From Eopsaltria australis (Eukaryota > Chordata > Aves > Passeriformes > Petroicidae), in NCBI GenBank assembly GCA_034509425.1, contig JAVTVJ010000297.1, forward strand, positions 893,501 through 957,500: DNA of 64,000 nt, written 5' to 3'. Made by a program: the position numbers and the translations under genes. Below, piece after piece: positions 13,205 to 23,205 of the stretch. Positions within the stretch are counted from its first letter, which is position 1. Every line of letters begins with the position of its first letter. The notes beneath the pieces were generated by a model that had not been told where the DNA came from, did not search any database, and saw nothing but the letters and a program-made list of their open reading frames with translations.

Positions 13205-13348
13205 TTAACTTCCCCTTGAAGCCCGGTGGCCTTCTCTGCTCTGGTGGTCACTCATCTCAGCCCTCTCAGATCTCAGAAGGGGGTGGCAGCACCACACTGA
13301 ATGGAATATCAAGCAAATTCCCATCAAATGGCAGCGTGACCCCCCCAG
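13205..13348 (+). other. Possible internal coding exon, weak
   Basis: A 144-bp interval with no in-frame stop is bounded by an acceptor-like TTCTCTCGGATCTGCCAG (ends 13204) and a donor-like CCAG/GTAACA (GT at 13349-13350). Reading TT-AAC-TTC gives NFPLKPGGLLCSGG, a Ser/Gly-rich middle and an end SKFPSNGSVTPP. The length is an exact multiple of three and the start and end phases match, as in a symmetric exon. I do not recognise the peptide, and the frame stays open past the donor. Chance is the leading alternative. Confidence 0.12.
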
Positions 13349-15798
13349 GTAACAAACAGGAATCAGGTGTGAAACCATTGTGCCCTTCTCTGCGCCAGTC
13401 CCTCGCACAGGTGGCATCAAGGTGCATATTCCAACCTAATTCAGAGCAGCTCGGTGCCATCCCTGGCCAGATCCCTGAGTCAGGGCTCTTAATTAGCAAT
13501 GCAGTGCTAGGTGGGTGATGGGGAAAGGAGAGGGGAAGAAACAGCCGGCAGAGAGGAACTGTTTTATTGATGCCGGTAGTCTGGGCTAAAGCACAGCTCC
13601 TGCTGCATTTCTTCCAGCAGCGCGAGCTGAATCTTTTCCCTCATTTGATACAGTGACCTCTCAAGTGCATCATTGCCCTGAGGGCTGAGGGCAGTCCAGC
13701 AACTGTTAAACCCCTTGGGTTGATAATCTTCTCCCACATTTGCCCTTAACACCAGACATACCACCATTAGCTACAGCTCCACTGGTGCTCATTAGAGCCG
13801 ATCAATATAGACTAACATAAAGAATGCTGCTGCGCCTTCTGTTATTTTTCAGTTACTGCAAATTTACAGACTTTTCACCTACAATACGAGGCTTTGCTGC
13901 TGTGCTATGTAAAAAAGAGGATTTGAGACTTAAAAAAAAACCAAACCAAACCAGCAGTTTTTATTAGATGCCTAAATATTATTTATCCTGCTGCTGAAAA
14001 TACCTCGTTACTAGAGAGCGGACGGGAGATGTTCTGGACAAAATTCTCTTTGGATTAAGTTGCCGTAAAATCACAACTTTTATAAATCACGGCAGCTGGA
14101 CTGGTAAACAAAACCAGGCACATTTTAATATGAGAGTTTGAGCCTGCAAAACTTTCATGAACTTGGGCTGATATTGTTAAGCCCACAGGCCACGTCCGTG
14201 CTCTGTGCAGGTGGACAGGGATTGTGTGGCCAGTTGAAGGTCTATATGTTGAAGGCACATATGTAGAGTGGCTCCAGCACTGCAGAGTCCCACCAGCAGG
14301 TGTTGCCAAAGATCATAGCAAGAACGGCAACAATTAACAAATATATAATTCTTTTCCCACATTTTAACCCAAAGAGTCTTGCACTGATTGTGATAGGAAA
14401 CAGCAAACAAACCAAATCTACAAAAAAGGGCACAAAGACCACCTAACATCTATCAGAAATAATACACAAGTGTTCAATTCACTGTGAATAACAAATATTT
14501 TCAGTTTTTGTTTGCATTTGGCAAAAGAGAGATCAAAAAGCTTCATTGGATTTGCCAAATGGTGACGCCATGAAAATATGAAAGTTGGGATTTCTCCTGC
14601 TTTGTTTTAGTCCTTCTGATCATTCAAACTTGATAGTTCTGCTTGGGATATAAAGCAAAGAAAATACAGCCTCCCACCAACTTCAGGAAATTATTCATAA
14701 CATAGAAAACAACAATTTTATTCAGTGTAAAGACAAGTATCCCTTATCATGGATAAACCCAGCCAGCCCAAGTAGTCGGATGGTTAAATGGGTAGAGGGA
14801 ACGTTAAAACTTTTGGCAGCACTTTGAATTCCAGTGGATCAAGGATCAAAAAACCTCATCCATACCAAGTCTTTCCATATTCCTAGGACTTAAGGCCTCC
14901 TATACCTTACTCAAAATGGTGCCTTAAAGAGTTCAACATCAACTGCTGAATGCAAAGGAATTCTGAGCTCTCTATTTGAGCTGAAAAAGCAATAAATGCT
15001 GAACTTTACCTGTTTTCTTCACTTACATCCTTCAACAGCTTAACTTTTGCCATAGTTCTCCAGCGTTTGAGTTGATTAAACACTTCTGTTGAACGACTTA
15101 TTTAGTCAGGACCTTTGTGAAGAGCTGGAAGGGTACGAGGATTTCACTTGTGGAACGAGGGATTTCTCAAAGTCCATTAAAGCACCTTTACTTGGAGAAT
15201 GACACAACTTCTCCAGATGCCTCCTCGGCTTTAGTGGACCTATTTGCATCTTAGGTATTACTTAGTTTGAGTAATGTGGTAGGAGCGAGCCCTTGATGAG
15301 AGGCTGATTAATGAAATCCGTTCTGCTGGCTGAACATAATGGAAAATGTGATTCTGTTGGCTTCTAAGGGCTGAAATTCATCTCCATGCAAACGACACCC
15401 ATTTTATGGATGTCATAAGGCTCCTACTATCCTTCTGCTTAGATGGGGATTTCATCTGGTGAATGGAAGGGTGGTTGTTACATCCATTAACGTCGCTAAA
15501 ATGTACCCAGTAAACCCATTGCTTATGACTTTGCCTCAAGTTTGAATCTTCCCTTTCAGGAAGAACTTGGGTAGACTTGAGGAAAAAGTAATCAGCGAAT
15601 GAAACCTAAAAAAGGACCTATAAACTTTTTGTAACAGCACAGTATTTAGAAAAAAAAAATCCCCAAATAACTTGGTTTTTAAACTTTTAGTGAAAGAAAA
15701 GTGGCAAAATCTCTTGATGTATAACTTGATCAGTTAAATCATGGCAGGTAAGTTCTAATTTGTATCTTTCTTGCTCGGCCTGCTGTTGTCAGTGCTCC

Positions 15799-16125
15799 TT
15801 ATTCATACTCTGCTAAATTAACGGGCTGCACTATCCCAGCTCTCCTGTTTATTTCCCTGTAAATCTTATCCTTAAACTTCTGGTCAATCGGTTTTGAGTT
15901 TCTAACTTCTCCCATGATGAGGACAGAAAAGAGCCGTATTTTCCGAAGTTTTTTTGTGAATTGCCTCCAACTTTTCCAGCATTCACTTTTCCAGGCATGG
16001 GATCCAGGGGGGAGCAGATTTCTCAGCACTGGGTTCACAAATCTGGCTGACAGCAGCAATAACTCCTCTGGATAACCCATAATTTTCAATAACATCACAA
16101 CACGGAACCAAGAGCCACTGTCCAA
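15799..16125 (-). other. Unrecognised open frame, possible terminal exon remnant
   Basis: The minus-strand frame is open from a TGA near 16146 to a TAA at 15799-15801, about 108 codons in the stated span. It has no ATG at its start (the first listed codon is TTG), so it could only be coding as a downstream exon. An acceptor-like TTACTCTCAATTGGACAG precedes TGGCTCTTGG. The composition is more protein-like than most chance frames here. It starts with a hydrophobic segment (MLLKIMGYPEELLLLSARF), then a basic stretch (KSWRQFTKKLRKIRL), and ends REINRRAGIVQPVNLAEYE. I recognise no domain and name no gene. It may be chance or a degraded pseudogene piece. Confidence 0.18.
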
Positions 16126-18280
16126 TTGAGAGTAATATATTGGATGTTTGGATCAACAGGGAGAGGTTTTTAGGAATTTTCTCTTGTCAGAGCTGGATAT
16201 ATATATTCCAAACCTTAAATATTGACCAAATTGGCACTTCAAGCAACAATGTCTTTGGTTGTAAATTAGCTGGTTTTAATGGTCTGCAGCAAGGCTTTCA
16301 ATATCCTCTTTAGTGCCAAGTTTGAATGATGGAACTCGCTATATGTGCTGACACTTTTTATTCTTAAACACCTAACGTGCAATCCGCTCCCGGGAGTTTT
16401 AAAGGGTAAGATAAAATGTCAAAATTGTTCAAAAGTATCATGTATATTTTTTACTCAGAAAGTTACATACTCAAAACTCTAATCAGTCCACCTGGATTTA
16501 TGAAATCCCTTGTTATTGTAGCGGTGTGAAAACTGGACTAGAGATAAAGAAAATGGTATTTTTATAGAATGGTCCTTGGAGATGGGGCTGCTCCTCTGTT
16601 GTCAATGTAGGCCAAAGTGCCAGTGGGAAGTGCAGTACATGACCTTAGTCAATTAGCAGGGTCTCCTTAATCTCTTGGGATTACTTTGATCTGCAATATC
16701 AAGTCTAACACCTTAATGAAATTTTACAGATAGTCACAGAAGACATCCATGTAGTGAAAAAACAATTTCATTTTATACCTAAACTCCTAACACATGCTTA
16801 ATAAATCCCCAGAAGGGAAATAATAACTATAACCATATTCAACATAAATTTCTCTTCTTTTTTTTTTTTTTTTCACACTGTGTTTATGGCTGAGAAAAAC
16901 AAGATTATAATAGACAGGACTTTGCTTGTGAAAACAGGGAACAGATCAAGCTGCTGATTCACATTTTTCTTGTGGAAAACATGTTCTTTGTTGTTGTTAC
17001 ATTTTAAATCTCCTGAAATAAGGGTGGTGTGCTAAATCTTAATTGTATTTTTTCGTATGCGTGAATGTATTTCTGACTTATTCACAGATATATGAGATTT
17101 CAGATATATTAAAATATATGACATTTCCGTAGCATAGCACTGTCCTGATTTGTGGTGGAAAATGTGATTCAACTGTACTTGTTTTGAAATTTATGCTCAC
17201 TCAAATCTTTTCACTGGTCTGAACGGTTTTGGTGGAGTTAATTGGACAACCTGGCCCAATTTTGATATAATTATTAAGCAATCGTGTGACAAACGATTTT
17301 TTGATTATGTGTTGGTTTTGTTTCTTTTTGTCTTCTCTGCTTGCTCAGACCATTTCACCTGCAGGTCTGTCAGGACTCAGCTTGCAGATACACAGAAATG
17401 CTGTAATAGGAATTTTATTTTCTGGGAAAAAGCTCCAGGATTCCCTGCCCAGAGGTGAAAATGCTGCATGATTCCCACTGTCTTGAGAAGGGAGGGAGCA
17501 AAGGATGGGGTTTAATTAGGCCACAGCTTTATTAACTGAATTTATCCTGGAATGATGCAGTGATAACTCACTGTGGTCACTTCTTTCCTCCCTGGTGGTT
17601 TGTGCCACCACCAACCCCACCCTTCTGGGAGTGAGTGGAGAATCCCAGGGTTTGATTTTCTCCTTTCTGCTGCTCCTTGCCTTTTCCAGCCATGAAGACC
17701 CAGCAGGTTCCTCTCTGCTGCCTTCAGAGCATCCTGCAGATCTGGGGAGAAGGTCCTGCCTCCACCCTCGCCTCCAGCTTCCTTGCAAAATCCCAAACAG
17801 TCTCCAGCTGGGAATTACGTGATCATTTTGGATACCTGGTGGTGAAAAAGCAGAGAAGAAACAGCTCCCACTGCTGTGAGACAGCTTGGCTGTGATTTTG
17901 TGGGGTACCCAGAGGTGCTGTGGGGGCAGTGGGGTGGTGGTGGCAGCTCTGCTCTGCTCTTGGCAGTGCCAGCCCAAAAGGGAAAGGTTTTGGGCAGAAG
18001 AGGGAGGCTTTCTACACCCCTGAGTAAGCAGGAACCCACTGGAGCTGATTGGATGCTTCCTGTGAGGAAAACAAAGTGGATGTGGAACCATTCCTGCTGT
18101 AACCACAACTTGAAAATCCCAGCATTTCATTCTCTGCTGTTGGTGCTCCCAGGGCAATCCCTCTGTTTAGCCAAGGCATTTCACCAAGATCACCATTTTT
18201 CCTTGGGATCTGACCTGAAGAAAAATTTAGGCCAGGATGAGGGCTCCAGGATTCACCACAGCTGCTCAAGAATTCACATA

Positions 18281-18410
18281 ATCATGGAATAATGGAATCT
18301 GAGACTGGTTTGAGTTGGGAGGGACCTTAAAGCTCACCTGTCATGGGCAGGGAACTTTCCACTAGACCAGGTCTCTCCAAAACCCATCCAACCTGGCCTT
18401 GGACACAACA
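18281..18410 (-). mobile_element. CR1 LINE, 3' end fragment
   Basis: Antisense CR1 tail from ATCATGGAATAATGGAATCT through GAGTTGGGAGGGACCTTAAA (18312-18331), CATGGGCAGGGAACTTTCC and CCATCCAACCTGGCCTTGGA. A short deletion removes the usual run of bases between CTCACC and the CATGGGCAGG block. It is truncated after GGACACAACAC. Confidence 0.88.
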
Positions 18411-19109
18411 CGTTTCTCCTGATGCCTAACATATCTATCCAAAATTCACTATGATTAGAGGAACCAGAGATGCTCAAGAGAGGTCTCTTATAAATTGCTT
18501 TTTGCAGTCAAATTAAATTTTGTTGATGAGTGTTTTTGGTCTGCACCAGCTCTGATTTTCAGATTTATTCCTTGTTTTGCCCCTTGTCTTCCTATGGCCA
18601 AACAACAAAACTGAATCAGCTCTCCCTGCAGGCCCCACGAGTGAGATTTCAGTGTGCACAATTCAAGGGACAATCCCCACACCATTCCCTGGGTTTTAAT
18701 GCATTCAGTTAAGTGCAAAAACCTCTTGAAATGGAGGAAGGATATAAAACTTGACTCTGTACTCATTGCCCCAGTTAACACATGACAAATACTTGCAGTG
18801 GTTCCGCTGTGCTCTCCTCTGGAATCTGCTCCACGCAGCCATAAAACGGCTTCCACGAGGCAGAGCAGGCACCAGCTTTGTCTTCACACCCATCTGTTGC
18901 ATTTTTTAAAGGTAAAAAATAAAGTCTGAATTTTTAAAACCTCAATTTTAATAATGCATGAAAAAGCGGAGCGGCTCCTGCTTCATTTCCATCCAGGTCT
19001 CATCTTGCATCTCTGTCGCCACTGCCAAATATTCCCAAAGTACTTTGTGTCCCCTCTGTCATTCCAGCTGCAGGGATGTGCTCCTGGAGACCAAGGTGAG
19101 CAGTGCCAA
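18411..19109. other. Unique non-coding spacer between CR1 copies
   Basis: No gene recognised. A 122-codon minus frame at 18488-18856 lacks recognisable features. Nothing else is supported. Confidence 0.5.
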
Positions 19110-19266
19110 ATCCTGGAATCAATCTCAGAATTCTGGCTTGGGTTGGAAGGGGCCTTAAAAACCATCTCATTCCACCCCTGCCATGGGCAGGGACACCTTC
19201 CACTATCCCAGGGTTCTCCAAACCCTGCCCAACCTGGCCTTGGACACTGCCAGGGATGGGGGAAAC
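19110..19266 (-). mobile_element. CR1 LINE, 3' end fragment
   Basis: Antisense CR1 tail: TCCTGGAATC, CTTGGGTTGGAAGGGGCC (19137-19154), TGCCATGGGCAGGGACACC (19179-19197), and AACCTGGCCTTGGACACTG up to CAGGGATGGGG. About 157 bp with good preservation. Confidence 0.92.
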
Positions 19267-20688
19267 CTTTTTTAGTCTTCATTTTTCACAGTTATCCCTG
19301 AAGAAAACCTCTAAGAGGAATCCTCATCAAAATCTGGATTTGAAACAAGCGTGTGAAAAAGCAAAGAGTGATTATCTCAGTCAGAATTTTATTTTTAGCT
19401 AATTTAGTGATTATTGCTTGAAAATTTTAATTGTTTTAACCAGTCCTTTCTTGTGTAATTAAGTGATTCATAAATCTATCTTATTAATATTATTTGCTTC
19501 GTATTTCTAGGCTTCAAATGAGTATTTAACCACATGTGAGGTTTCACCAGCTTAAAGGCTGAGGAGGCTCTTCCTCAGGATCTTTACATTTGAACGAGGA
19601 GTGAAGGGAAAGGCTGGAAACAACACCATGCCTGTTTTACCAGCAGAGAATTTAGTGTTTTAAAGATGAATTTAGGTTAAAAAAAAAATTAACCCAGACA
19701 TTTGAACCCCCTGTTCACAGTTTTAACCTTAAGATATCATTTGAGAAGTGATTTTGCTGATACAGATAAATAAAAACAAGGTTTTCCCCCTGCCCAGAGA
19801 GCTGCTGGAGCTTTATTTCCTCTTGCAGGGTACGTGATGAGACCCAGATGGGAGAAGGCAAAACTCTCCTTAATGACAGCTGATGTTTTCCTGGATGGAG
19901 CCAAATTGGGGCAGACAGCAAAGATCCTTATCTTAGCATGGGAAGCCTGACAGCAGAATATTTCTCTTGATTTCAGGATTATTTTGTTATGGACTCCAAA
20001 ACCACACTCCAAAAATAACTCAGCCTCATGTGTTTGCTGATGTCTGTGTGCTCCTCCACCCTCCTCGCACAGGTGAGTCCCAAATGCATTTTTAATTTAA
20101 AACTGTCTCATATAACAATGAGAAAGCTTTCAAATCTAAATATGTGACATCGTTGCATATAGGATTTAAAAAAAAAAATCTATATTCATTGTGGAGGGGG
20201 GAAAAAAATGGAAAATATTACAAAAGACCAAAAGCTCTAGGGTTCAAGCTAATTTTTCATCTTTTCCATGGGGAAAAACACTGGTAAATGTTAAGAAACA
20301 CCCTTCAAGAACCTTTAATTTGTTTTTCACTCTCTGAGATATAGATTTTCTCCTTCCCATTTAAGTAAAAAAAAAAAATTTCCTGTGGGTTTTTAGAGTC
20401 ATTTGAGAAAATATATATATATTTGTATATTATTGCATGCTTTCTAGCATAGCTTTGATTATGCTGTCAGAGCAGACTAAGCACAATTTGAGTTGTAGCC
20501 AGGTCCACTCATTTTTTTCTTATCTACTGAGGAGGATTTTCCTGTAGATCCCACAAATCACTTGCAGGATCAGCTCCTCACTCCAAAATCTGGCTTTCAT
20601 TGGTCAGTGGTAAATGGATTGGGATGGCCCAGGATGTTACCATAAATATCCATTTTTTGAAGTTATTGGCAAGGGGATTAGGTAATTT
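19267..20688. other. Unique AT-rich stretch
   Basis: AT-rich with several short A or T homopolymers. No frame with a recognisable product and no mobile element with diagnostic ends. Confidence 0.5.
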
Positions 20689-20842
20689 AATTTTTATTTT
20701 TATTTTTATTTTTATTTTTATTTTTATTTTTATTTTTATTTTTATTTTTATTTTTATTTGTATTTGTATTTGTATTTGTATTTGTATTTGTATTTTTCTT
20801 TATTTTTATTTTTATTTGTATTTGTATTTGTATTTTTATTTT
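20689..20842. repeat. (ATTTTT)n hexanucleotide microsatellite
   Basis: About 150 bp of near-perfect hexanucleotide repeat. A block of ATTTTT units is followed by ATTTGT units from about 20757 to 20795, then a mixed block of both. The two unit types in separate blocks suggest that an ATTTGT variant arose once and spread by slippage. Frames made of Ile-Phe and Ile-Cys here are artefacts of the repeat. Confidence 0.97.
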
Positions 20843-22767
20843 ACCCTGTGATGTTGCACTTCTTCGATTGAGTTTTCTGCTGTTGAGTTCAAGCAGACAA
20901 AAATGGATCCAGCCCCGTTTATCAGCAAAATGCAGGAAAAAAACATTGGAATTGGAGCTTTAGCCTGTGTTTTTGTGTGGTCCTAGATTAATAAAAATCT
21001 AAATATGCTTTTACAGGTACACAAATATATATTTATAATGCCCATAAAAACATATAAATATGCATGTGATTTTATGTGTCTGCATAAGCTCCCTGTAATG
21101 AGGGATTTTATTAAAAATACTGGGGATTTAGGTAAATTTTAATACTTTGCCTTTACTAAACTGATCGTTTCAAAGTCATTAATTAAATTTATTAATATAA
21201 ATTAATCAAATGTATGTTCAGAAAGGTAGAAGTCTTGGCCTCCACATTGAGAAGTTCCACTTGGATGTTTGGAAGTTGGCTTGGCTTTGTTTTTTTGGAC
21301 TTACCCACGCAAGTATTGAAGGTGTGTGAGAAAAATCAGCTTTACATTTATTATTCCGTGCTTTAAACTCTGAGCATGACATGACAAAGCCAGGCCTGGA
21401 TAATTTTCCTTTCATTTTCTTTGATGCATTTTTTAGATAGCTGGGATTTGAGTTGGGAGAGTCATTTTTATAAATGCTCATTATAATTTTTATAGAGATT
21501 ATTTTGGAAGGGTTTTAAAAGTACAGGGAAAAAACCCTCAACCAAGAACTTTGTCTTCAAGCCTGAAATGATGCCATCAGTGAAGTCAGTGGCAAAACTA
21601 TGGATGTCAAGAGCTGTAGGATTTGACCTCTGGGCTTTGGAGCTGAGTTGGCAAGAAAGAATAAATAAATCCTGCAAAATGATATATGAACTTTACAATC
21701 TGTGCCTCATGTCTTAGGCAGGCTATACAATAAAATATCCTAAAAATCGAGTCCTGGCTTTTTCTACCGAGCTAATTTGTAGTCAAGACAGCTTAGTTCA
21801 TGTTCGTGAACATGCTGAATAAGCTGAGAGGTAAAAAATTATCAGCAGTGTGTATTTTAAGGAGTTGGACCAAACCCTTTCAATGTCAAACTGCACTGGA
21901 TCAAACCCCAAAATACTCATCAATTAAAACCCAGGTTTCTTCCAAAATTTGGCCTTGTTTTGCTTTCTGCATGGGGTTTGGGTAACACCAAATTTGTACC
22001 TTTCAGAAGATCTTTGAGAATGCATCATTTGGTTTTATTATCAAAAATAATCCCTAAAAAAAATATTTTCTTCTCTGTGCCCACAGAAAAATTAACAAGT
22101 TTTTCTTGATGAAAACCAAAGACAGAATGTAGAAAAAATTGAGGCTTGGCTGAAAAAATTCAGTGAGTGACAAGGGGTGATAATGCCCCAAACCATTGCA
22201 AACCATCCCTGCATCCTCCCCTCTAAAGAATCTTGTTAGAATCGATCCTGTCCATCCGAGGCCGTTTGTGGAAACCCTTTTCCCAAGCAGCTGTTTCATC
22301 TTGTTTATCCTGAGCCTCCCTGGGTGGGAGTGTTTGTGGAAGGCTGGCTCCCAGCTCTCTTCCCATGTTTAATTCCCTGCTGGCAGGTGTTAGAAGCTCT
22401 CCTGTCCTCGCTCTTCTCTCCAATTTTGTGTATTCTGGTCAGAGGAGCTGTCTGCTAACGGGGCAGCGAGGGACCAACCCCAACCACGTCTGGAGGGCTC
22501 ATTTTGCCATGGCTGAATTCCAGCAGCATTCCCAAGGAGGTCGCTGTGGGAGCAGCTCTGTGTGTGGTTCATCTGCTGTGCTCCTCCTTTATGTACTCAA
22601 CAACAAAACATGGAAGGTTTGGATCCAGCTTGGAAAAAGTGATTGGGAGTGGGAAAAAAATAAGGGCTGATGTTGGGTTAACCCCCAAATTACTGCAGAG
22701 GAAAAAGTGGCAAAAGCTGCATCCCTTGGATAGCGAAATGGATATGCTGGAGAGCCCCTGGAATTAT
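20843..22767. other. Unique AT-rich stretch
   Basis: No mobile element recognised. The longest frame is the 101-codon one at 22365-22670, without recognisable features. An AATTAA/ATTAAT-rich segment lies around 21176-21212. Confidence 0.5.
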
Positions 22768-22805
22768 CCCAGAATCCTGGAATGGGTTGGGTTGGAAGCC
22801 TCTGA
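22768..22805 (-). mobile_element. CR1 LINE, very short 3' end
   Basis: The segment CCCAGAATCCTGGAATGGGT, followed by TGGGTTGGAAGCCTCTGAGG, is the antisense CR1 terminus. Similarity stops at about 22805. A second CR1 tail in the same orientation begins 117 bp further on. Confidence 0.7.
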
Positions 22806-22921
22806 GGCAGAACAAACGCTGGCACCAGAGACTGGAGTGAAGGAGAGGGAATTGCTGCCCTCAGGAAAACAGGAGCAGCCTTTGAATGTCCTGCAGTTTG
22901 CAGCACAGCAAGAGCAGGTGA

Positions 22922-23205
22922 TGGAATCATGGAGTGCTTTGGGTTGGAAGGGATTTTAAAGCCCATCCAGGGACACCTCCCACTGTCCAAGGCTGCTCCA
23001 AGCCCTGTCCAGCCTGGCCTTGGGCACTGCCAGGGATCCAGGGGCAGCCACAGCAAATCTGGGCACCCTGTGCCAGGGCCTGCCCACCCTCCCCATATCC
23101 AATCCAATTCCTTCCCAGTATCCAATCCAAATCTACCCTCTTCCAGTTTGAAGCTCTTCTCCCTTTTCCTGACACTCCAGGCCCTTGCTTGAGAAGAGAC
23201 TTTTT
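22922..23205 (-). mobile_element. CR1 LINE, 3' end fragment
   Basis: Antisense CR1 of about 285 bp: GCTTTGGGTTGGAAGGGATT, GGGACACCTCCCACTGTCC, CCAGCCTGGCCTTGGGCACT, GCCAGGGATCCAGGGGCAGC (23029-23048), the CACCCTGTGCCAGGGCCTG block and CACTCCAGGCCCTTGCT near 23174. The block reading CATGGGCAG after the 3' end is deleted. On the sense strand it covers the end of ORF2 and the very short 3' UTR. All frames are decayed. The 178-codon minus frame across it is a by-product. Confidence 0.95.

Larger units (their letters stand above)
13000..18280. other. Element-free stretch with weak exon-like frames
   Basis: Continuation of the stretch without recognisable mobile elements. It contains the two exon-like frames listed separately (13205-13348 on + and 15799-16125 on -) and a poly-T run at 16858-16873. 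The segment 15180-15480 has a mixed, motif-rich composition (CTAATGAAAT-like and TTTATGG motifs) that looks like unique regulatory DNA, but this is only an impression. The 213-codon minus frame at 17516-18157 opens at TTG and is rich in Ser, Pro, Trp and His; I regard it as chance. Confidence 0.5.

Noticed and set aside
15739..15752. ATGGCAG/GTAAGT, a perfect donor after an ATG
   Set aside because: A consensus donor of this length is expected by chance at about this frequency in 64 kb, and there is no supporting exon.
17516..18157. 213-codon minus-strand open frame, the longest in the window
   Set aside because: Opens at TTG, composition is Ser/Pro/Trp/His-rich and unlike any family I know, and overlapping frames of similar length exist on the other strand. 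Most likely chance in GC-richer DNA.
20600..20851. Open frame of Ile-Phe and Ile-Cys repeats
   Set aside because: Translation of a hexanucleotide microsatellite.
22589..23125. 178-codon minus-strand open frame
   Set aside because: Mostly CR1 sequence read in a broken frame.
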